The position numbers and the translations under genes were made by a program. Source: Rhodospirillales bacterium (GTDB taxonomy: Bacteria; Pseudomonadota; Alphaproteobacteria; Rhodospirillales; Casp-alpha2). Taken from it: a stretch of 45,976 nt of DNA. Below are positions 40,831 through 45,976 of the stretch, in pieces. The notes under the pieces were generated by a model that was not told the origin of the DNA, searched no databases, and was given only the letters and a program-made list of their open reading frames with translations. Location: the NCBI GenBank assembly GCA_021775105.1, contig JAJFIJ010000140.1, positions 1 through 45,976 on the forward strand. Reading direction: 5' to 3'. Position 1 is the first letter of the stretch. Each line of letters opens with the position of its first letter.

Positions 40831-40944
40831 CGCTCCTCAACGCGCCAGCATGGTGGAACCGGACTCGGTCTTGCCATAAGCAAGGCTCTGACCGAAGGCA
40901 TGGAGGGTATGCTTTCGCAAGCCGACACGAGATCCCCGGTATAA
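40831..40944 (+). pseudogene. histidine kinase ATPase-domain scrap
   Basis: An in-frame run after a stop at 40828 reads RQHGGTGLGLAISKALTEGM and then EGMLSQADTRSPV before TAA. HGGTGLGLAISK is the G2 box of HATPase_c in sensor kinases. Only about 36 codons remain, with no start or other kinase boxes nearby, so this is debris of a lost gene. Confidence 0.7.
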
Positions 40945-41033
40945 TTCTGACGATGAAGTCGAGCCAGAGGCGTTGAACTTCCTACCTGTTGAAGTGCCAC
41001 AGAACAGGTTTCCGGTTGAGCCCGTACGCTTAC

Positions 41034-41259
41034 GATAGATTGTGTTGATAAAGTCGCTTTTGCTCGTTGGGTGAGAATTTTCAGCTTCGTAGGCGAATGG
41101 TTCGATTTTTTGGCTGGGGGGAGTGCCGAAAACCTCGCCCATCCTTGAATGACGCTGTAAATACCCCCTAGTGGGATTGCGGCTATGATCGTAGACTTAA
41201 TTGGATTTCAGCGAAAAAATCAGGTACCGGAACTTTCGACTTTATCAACACAATCGATA
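41034..41259. mobile_element. MITE-like element with 19-bp terminal inverted repeats
   Basis: GATTGTGTTGATAAAGTCG (41038-41056) is the exact complement of CGACTTTATCAACACAATC (41237-41255). The 218-bp unit is bounded on both sides by GATA (41034-41037 and 41256-41259), a likely 4-bp target duplication. There is no transposase inside. It probably derives from an IS of the IS5-like kind by internal deletion; the parent is not in the window. Confidence 0.75.
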
Positions 41260-41350
41260 AAAGGGTGCCTATACGATATGTTCTGCATCGCCGATGCCAA
41301 CTCAACGTCGCCTTCTTCGCCATAAGGTTAATGTGAAAATACCGGCGGAG

Positions 41351-43363
41351 TCAGTTAAAGTGAATACTCATAGGGCTCGACTCCGTCGGCCAGATTCCCT
41401 TGCGGGTTGCTTGGTGCCCGTCGAAGGAAAGATAACTCTGGCGCCCGTAGTGAGGTAACGGACCGGCAACATCTTCAACGGATTGTGGTGAGTCGGCGCG
41501 CACGAACAGAACCGGGTGTCCGTCGGCAGTGCGGATCACCCATGCAGCTGCCGTACCTGCTTTAACGTCCTCGGGAACTCCACCTTTTTGGATGGACGCC
41601 AAAAATGCCGCTATACGGTCCATCGGGCCGATGACCAGCGTTGGTCCCATCACCAGCGTTGGTCCCATCACTGGGGCGTACTGATTGGTCGGTTTGTTGG
41701 CCGAGATAACTTGGGCTTCACGCAGAAGGCGACGGATCAGCACTTTCGCCGCCGCCCGGAACGTTGAATCCGAGGAAAGAACGAAGGTCGTCACCTCCCC
41801 GGCTAGGGTCACGTCACGCAGGATGGGAGGGCTTTCGCCTGTCAACAGGCGGCGAAACAGATCGAAGCCGGGATCAATGCTGACACGCAACAGTTTGCCG
41901 TCAACAGGAAGTTCGACGGTTTTTCTTTTCGTCTCCAGGCGCACCCGATGTCGGTTGCGGCCTTCAGTTGTCTCCACATCAACGTTGACAGAAAGCCGAT
42001 AGGTCGGGTCGTCCTGACGAAGCGTAACTGCCACGGCGCCCGCCTTGCTGAGGGAGTGCTTCTCTATATGAATCCGGGGGGCGCCCGGACGCGATAACCA
42101 TTGCCTGAAGAACCAGCGGAGATCCCGGCCTGCGGCTTGTTCAAACGCGGCCCGGATTTGCTCCCATCCAGCTACCTTGAATTTGTTGTTCGTCCAGAAA
42201 AGCTTGAGACCTTGGGCGAAAGGTTTCTCGCCCAGTTCGCTCCGCAACATATGAAAGATGAACGCGACTTTGTTGTAGCCGATGACCTGAGAGGCTTGAT
42301 GTGTCTTCGACGTAAAGGCGATCACCGGCTGGTCCCGCGCGGCTGGCAGGGCCGCGTAATCACGAAGCCATCCCAGCCGCATCTCACGTGCCGGCGCAGG
42401 GCCCTGCGTCGCCGCCAACCCATAGTCCGCCATATAGGTGGTCAGACCCTCCGACCAGTTGCCACGGGAGTAATCGGCGACGACACCGTTTCCCCACCAG
42501 TTATGCAGAATTTCATGCGCCAGGGACTGTCCGCGCATGAATGGAAGAGGCACGATCATTCGTCCGACGTAGGTGAGGTTCGGAAACCCCAGCCCAACGG
42601 GCAACGGTGCCGAAACGATGTGGAAGTCATCAAACGGATAGGTGCCAATTTGGTTTGAGTACCGCTCAATGTATTGCATCGCCGTCGACAGGTAAGTCCC
42701 GGCGAGCGGCGCGATGTCCGGGTGAAAGTAAGTGCGCAATCGAGTCTTGCCGAACCGCTGCTCACGGACACTGTAGGGTCCGACAAACAGGGATGGAAGT
42801 TCGGACGGATAGTCCGCTTCAAAGCTCGCGCGGTAGGTTTCCCCGTCCTGTTTCTCGTCGATCAACCGCCCCGTGGCGACGGCACGCTGGTTACCGGAAA
42901 CCTCCACCCGCAGGCGAAAGTTGACCCAGTCTTCACCGGTATCGGCCACCCAGGCGGCATAACCCGGCAGATAGCTGCCCTCTGGTCCGGCCAGAGCCCC
43001 CTGTGCGCCTCTGCGTTTATCTTTGGGGGGTAGAGCCGGAACCTGTCCGGCGAGAACAAGGGTCAGTTGGTTCGCCGACCGAGCAGGGAGAGAAATCTGC
43101 CAGACGTCCGACTGGTGGCGCGGTGTCAGCACCTCGCTGCCAACCGTAGCACTTACGATCGTCAACCAATCCGCCAATCGAAAGGTGATCTCGGATTGAT
43201 CGGTAACGCTGATGCGTTGAGTGACGTTGAACAGCCGAGTCCCGGGATCAAATTTCGCTTCGATATCATGATGGGTCAACTGCGCGGCCACTGCCGAAGT
43301 TCCGACCAAATAGGCAACGCAAAACAGAAATACTACACAAGCTTGACGAAGATAACGGATCAC
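41351..43363 (-). CDS. secreted M1-type zinc metallopeptidase
   Basis: This 670-residue protein has a signal peptide ending AVA (about residue 26), an N-terminal beta domain (about 28-200) and a gluzincin domain with zinc motif HEILH (283-287) and Glu305 in NWSEGLTTY. The GAMEN exopeptidase motif of true M1 aminopeptidases is not seen; the equivalent stretch is GLGFPNLTYVG. A C-terminal extension contains a duplicated GPTLVM/GPTLVI segment encoded by an 18-bp tandem repeat (41634-41669). It overlaps the ChaN-PDZ gene by four bases and probably acts with it in the periplasm or outside the cell. The peptide substrate is unknown. Confidence 0.88.
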   Translation of the reverse strand: MIRYLRQACVVFLFCVAYLVGTSAVAAQLTHHDIEAKFDPGTRLFNVTQRISVTDQSEITFRLADWLTIVSATVGSEVLTPRHQSDVWQISLPARSANQLTLVLAGQVPALPPKDKRRGAQGALAGPEGSYLPGYAAWVADTGEDWVNFRLRVEVSGNQRAVATGRLIDEKQDGETYRASFEADYPSELPSLFVGPYSVREQRFGKTRLRTYFHPDIAPLAGTYLSTAMQYIERYSNQIGTYPFDDFHIVSAPLPVGLGFPNLTYVGRMIVPLPFMRGQSLAHEILHNWWGNGVVADYSRGNWSEGLTTYMADYGLAATQGPAPAREMRLGWLRDYAALPAARDQPVIAFTSKTHQASQVIGYNKVAFIFHMLRSELGEKPFAQGLKLFWTNNKFKVAGWEQIRAAFEQAAGRDLRWFFRQWLSRPGAPRIHIEKHSLSKAGAVAVTLRQDDPTYRLSVNVDVETTEGRNRHRVRLETKRKTVELPVDGKLLRVSIDPGFDLFRRLLTGESPPILRDVTLAGEVTTFVLSSDSTFRAAAKVLIRRLLREAQVISANKPTNQYAPVMGPTLVMGPTLVIGPMDRIAAFLASIQKGGVPEDVKAGTAAAWVIRTADGHPVLFVRADSPQSVEDVAGPLPHYGRQSYLSFDGHQATRKGIWPTESSPMSIHFN
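41634..41669. repeat. 18-bp perfect tandem repeat within the peptidase gene
   Basis: ACCAGCGTTGGTCCCATC occurs twice without mismatch. It keeps the reading frame and adds six residues to the C-terminal extension. Confidence 0.9.
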
Positions 43364-44643
43364 GGTGAGGTTTCCGCCGGCGGAGGAAACTTCGCAATGA
43401 TTTCGAGTTTCTGATCACCACGCTGAATGTCCAGGGGCAACCAGGTTCCCGGTGCCTGACGCCGAATAACCTCAATCAGGTCGGTATTGGTTTTCAGCTT
43501 TATCCCCGCCGCTTTGACGATGATGTCTCCGGCAGCCAGAGCGGCCGTCTGCGCGATGCTGCCGTCTAATACATTCATTACCCGAATACCGTTGTCCGCC
43601 ACTTCGATGAGAATTCCAAGTTTCGGCTTTTCAGGTGTATCTTCGGGTTCCGTTTTGCTGTCGACCAAAAAGATCGCGTCAGCGATATCGGCTGGTGTAT
43701 TCTCACAAGCTTTGCCAACTTCGACCGGCAGCAGGACAGCGACATCCTTGATGCCGAGGTCAGCCAACTGATGTGGAACCCCATAACGGTATTCAATATG
43801 CCCTCGCCCAAGGATTCCGGTAATAAGGGCACCGGGTTCACTTTTCCGGGCCTTCCAGAGCGCCTCTGCCATGGCCCGATCCCAAGTCAACTGAGCGTCA
43901 ACGAAACGACCGAAGTCCTCACTTTCCATGAGCTTGCTTAAGGACGTTTTTGCTTCGGACTCATCTTCTTTTGGACCCTCATCAGTATCTGGTTGCTTGA
44001 CGCTGGATGAACCGTGACGGCGCTCCAGTTCGTAAATCTCGGCAAGCACTTGACGGTAGGCCGTGCTGGCCGGCGATGGCTCGGTCAATCCCTTGCGCTC
44101 TGCCAGTGGAACGGCCTTCCAGCCTTCTCTGCCGACACGCGAGATCAGCTTGCGGTCGACATTGATGGCGATCATCGACAGGCGATTCTGTCGGACAATG
44201 TTAAATAGAGGCATGTAATAGTCGGAGTCGTAACCCCAGACCTTATTCCAGCCAACTTTTTTGAGGAAGCTGCTCTCCGACAATTCCCCCTTGGCCCACT
44301 CGTCCAGAGTCTCCTGCGTACGGCGCGGGAACATCTCAAACCCGACGGCAAGGTTGCGTTTATATGCCAATAAACCAGACAGCGTTTGTGCCTGCCAGAG
44401 GTGGTGTTCGTTCACCGTATGACTTTCCCCCAAAAGCACTACGGATTTCTTGGACAATCGCGAGAACAAGTGACTAGCATCAAGGACCTTACCCGTGCTG
44501 GGTTCAATCCAGCGCCCAGCCACCGCGCAGACATCCCCATCAAGGTGTTTTTCTGCTCTAACCGATTGTGTACTACTAAGGCCTGCCGACAACCCGATGA
44601 TGAGTGTCAGAATGAAACGGCACCTCTTGGATCGACTCAACAT
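43360..44643 (-). CDS. ChaN-like protein with C-terminal PDZ domain
   Basis: This 427-residue protein has a signal peptide (about 1-30, VRA before EKH), a ChaN/haem-binding-uptake type domain with LLGESHTVNEHHLWQ and FEMFPRRTQETLDEW (about 65-310), and a PDZ domain (about 325-420: ILIEVADNGIRVMNVLDGSI and AAGDIIVKAAGIKLK). A charged insert at about 205-240 separates two halves of the ChaN part. ChaN-type proteins bind haem or iron at the cell envelope. Its stop overlaps the start of the peptidase (ATGA, 43360-43363), so the two are coupled and may form an envelope unit. The 260 bases upstream (44644-44903) show no gene. Confidence 0.88.
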   Translation of the reverse strand: MLSRSKRCRFILTLIIGLSAGLSSTQSVRAEKHLDGDVCAVAGRWIEPSTGKVLDASHLFSRLSKKSVVLLGESHTVNEHHLWQAQTLSGLLAYKRNLAVGFEMFPRRTQETLDEWAKGELSESSFLKKVGWNKVWGYDSDYYMPLFNIVRQNRLSMIAINVDRKLISRVGREGWKAVPLAERKGLTEPSPASTAYRQVLAEIYELERRHGSSSVKQPDTDEGPKEDESEAKTSLSKLMESEDFGRFVDAQLTWDRAMAEALWKARKSEPGALITGILGRGHIEYRYGVPHQLADLGIKDVAVLLPVEVGKACENTPADIADAIFLVDSKTEPEDTPEKPKLGILIEVADNGIRVMNVLDGSIAQTAALAAGDIIVKAAGIKLKTNTDLIEVIRRQAPGTWLPLDIQRGDQKLEIIAKFPPPAETSP

Positions 44644-44903
44644 CTTGCGGTTCCCGTTAAGCAGAATTCAGACCTGCTTGTTGCACAGTATTCAACGATG
44701 GGCCAGATCCTGAGTTAGAAAATAGGCTCAGTGGTCCCAAATGTTTTGATGACGGACAGTTTTGCCAATTTTACTTGACCAAATTACGTGAGTTTATAGC
44801 GACGAGCCCCTTAAATTATTGATGTTAAAATATCATAAGCCCGATCCGAAATGAATAGCGTAAAGGGAGGGTGTGAGCGGGTCTCACTATAGCAGTTCTC
44901 CAA

Positions 44904-45116
44904 ATGCGGGACGCAGGCTTTACCCGCGAACAGGTGTAGGCCATCACCACCTATATCGACAGCGGAGCCGCTTCAGAATCCGACATCGAACGGCTTGAGG
45001 GGAAGATTACCGCTCTCGACGAAAGCCAGGTCGGCGCGTTCCGCCTGGTTTATTGGATGCTGAGTCTGATTATCCTTGTTGAGATCGTGCCCTATTTAAA
45101 AGGGTTGTTCACCTGA
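44904..45116 (+). pseudogene. small coiled-coil/membrane protein gene interrupted by TAG
   Basis: ATG 44904 reads MRDAGFTREQV and meets TAG at 44937-44939. The same frame continues AITTYIDSGAASESDIERLE, GKITALDESQVGAFRLVYWM and LSLIILVEIVPYLKGLFT to a TGA. The pattern (FTREQVxA, then an acidic helix and one C-terminal membrane helix) resembles small CCDC90/DUF1640-like coiled-coil proteins. A single change of GAG to TAG explains the break. A terminator follows at 45137. Confidence 0.65.
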
Positions 45117-45136
45117 TCACTGCACCATAGTCAATC

Positions 45137-45166
45137 AATGGCGGTTCCTTCGGGTGCCGCCATTTT
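45137..45166 (+). terminator. intrinsic terminator
   Basis: AATGGCGG (45137-45144) pairs with CCGCCATT (45157-45164), with a CC/GG extension around a short loop, and runs into TTTTC. It shares GGGTGCCGCCATTTT with the terminator at 38975-39005. Confidence 0.65.
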
Positions 45167-45229
45167 CATGTGCGCTCGCTGTCCTGGTTGCGGCCCGCTC
45201 GCCAGATGGAAGGCCCGAAGGTCTTTCTT

Positions 45230-45300
45230 CAGGGTCGATATTTCCTGCTGAAAATCTTATCCCTGCCGATCTTCGGACGGCCTCTCGTGACCATCTTTAA
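45230..45300. repeat. dispersed repeat, copy next to umuC
   Basis: CTTATCCCTGCCGAT and CTTCGGACGGCCTCTCGTGA plus CATCTTTA are shared, in changed order, with 39594-39674. Nothing else is recognised in 45167-45334. Confidence 0.45.
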
Positions 45301-45334
45301 CGCGGTCGGATTTCAGGGATGAAATTCTGGTGTT

Positions 45335-45976
45335 TTATTTCACCTTCAACAATTCATCCCAATGAGTCGTAAATCGTCGCGACCGGAATTGCTGGCTCAT
45401 GTACCAGGTCCTTGATTGCGGTATCTGCCCGTAAGTGACGGCCCCGGCGCCAAATCTGCCGTTCAGGCCGTCCAGTGTCTTCATCAGCGTTTGCCGTCGC
45501 GGGGTGACGGAACCGAACAAACTTGGCGGCGCACGGTCTTTGTTGTGCAGGTCAAGCAACAACACCCCGGCCTTTTTATAGGGAATGCCGTGGCGATATA
45601 TCTTTTTCAACCCGGATTGAGCGGCCTTTATAATATCCCCGGTATCCGGCGTGGCGATATCAAAGCCGATGGTGATGCTGTTGGAATATTGCGGCAGGTC
45701 AGGACGAAACGGATTGCCCCGCACGAATACGGTAATTGCCCCGGCCACCAGGCTTCCGTGGCGTAATTTTTCAGCCGCCCGCGCCGCAAAGTAGTGAATA
45801 CGTTCTTCCAGGCCGTTTTGTGTGGTGATGGTGTTGCCAAAACTGCGCGACACACACAACGTCTGTTTATCCGGGACTATATGTTCCAGATCGGAACCCG
45901 GATGACCGTTCAGCTCATCGACGGTGCGCAGGCCAACGACACCCATGATTTTACGGGCAAGTCCACGGTCCATTCC
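45335..45976 (-). CDS. umuC: DNA polymerase V catalytic subunit UmuC (5' partial)
   Basis: The C-terminal part (about 213 residues visible) of a Y-family translesion polymerase runs off the right end of the window. The frame is still open at 45976, so the ATG at 45973 is internal. LARKIMGVVGLRTVDELNG is the helix-hairpin-helix/thumb region and SRSFGNTITTQNGLEERI (then HYFAARAAEKLR) the UmuC signature. The little-finger domain follows with SITIGFDIATPDTGDIIKAA. The C-terminal end has PSLFG, TLMKTLDGLNGRFG and the closing WYMSQQFRSRRFTTHWDELL. A UmuD gene is expected outside the window. No LexA box can be seen because the promoter is not included. Confidence 0.93.
   Translation of the reverse strand, partial: GMDRGLARKIMGVVGLRTVDELNGHPGSDLEHIVPDKQTLCVSRSFGNTITTQNGLEERIHYFAARAAEKLRHGSLVAGAITVFVRGNPFRPDLPQYSNSITIGFDIATPDTGDIIKAAQSGLKKIYRHGIPYKKAGVLLLDLHNKDRAPPSLFGSVTPRRQTLMKTLDGLNGRFGAGAVTYGQIPQSRTWYMSQQFRSRRFTTHWDELLKVK

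Noticed and set aside
40837-41142. 101-codon - strand frame
   Set aside because: It covers the kinase scrap in antisense and one end of the MITE; composition looks like chance.
42101-42658. 185-codon + strand frame inside the peptidase gene
   Set aside because: Antisense shadow of a well-supported coding region.

Overview
The window looks like alphaproteobacterial DNA. This is an inference from gene content: a split-subunit B12 mutase cluster, a P-type (VirB/VirD4) conjugation operon with a topoisomerase, an XRE regulator of an alphaproteobacterial type and a UmuC next to small conserved genes. No 16S rRNA or other decisive marker is present, so genus and species cannot be given.

Region 1 (1-8514, + strand) is a catabolic cluster. 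It holds a ThDP-dependent enzyme (5' end outside the window), an MBL-fold hydrolase cut by an in-frame stop, an ECHDC1-like crotonase, a two-subunit adenosylcobalamin acyl-CoA mutase, a CaiB-type CoA-transferase, a MeaB-type GTPase and an IclR regulator. Together they suggest CoA activation of an acid, carbon-skeleton rearrangement by the mutase (kept active by the GTPase) and then decarboxylation or hydration. The mutase keeps the Tyr and Arg that mark methylmalonyl-type substrates but has lost several otherwise conserved active-site motifs. A strong inverted repeat sits on the cluster promoter.

Region 2 (8555-17627) holds stress and efflux functions. A HxlR regulator, frameshifted by a 20-bp tandem duplication, faces an NmrA-like reductase and a DODA-type dioxygenase. 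The dioxygenase runs into a truncated HlyD adaptor at what looks like a deletion scar. A MarR gene, an 18-bp perfect palindrome lying inside two divergent promoters, an RND pump (adaptor plus permease) and a GalT-like protein follow.

Region 3 (17680-38957) is a conjugative module. A Tn3-family transposase tail fused to the end of the topoisomerase gene marks its left edge. On the - strand, starting at 34797, a long operon encodes VirB2, a VirB3-VirB4 fusion, VirB5, VirB6, an SNase-like periplasmic protein, VirB7, VirB8, VirB9, a VirB10 with an extra ASH-like domain, a secreted protein with six cysteine-paired repeats, VirB11, VirD4 and topoisomerase. No relaxase or VirB1 is visible. Divergently, on the + strand, lie small plasmid-type genes: SSB, a 57-residue coiled-coil protein, two secreted proteins including a nuclease, an XRE regulator and others.

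Region 4 (38970-45976) is a mosaic. It has a tandemly duplicated array of tRNA and tRNA-like elements with aberrant anticodon arms, an IS66 TnpB tail, a histidine-kinase scrap, a MITE-like element with 19-bp terminal inverted repeats and a 4-bp target duplication, an M1-type peptidase and ChaN-PDZ gene pair, a small membrane-protein gene interrupted by TAG, and the 3' end of umuC.
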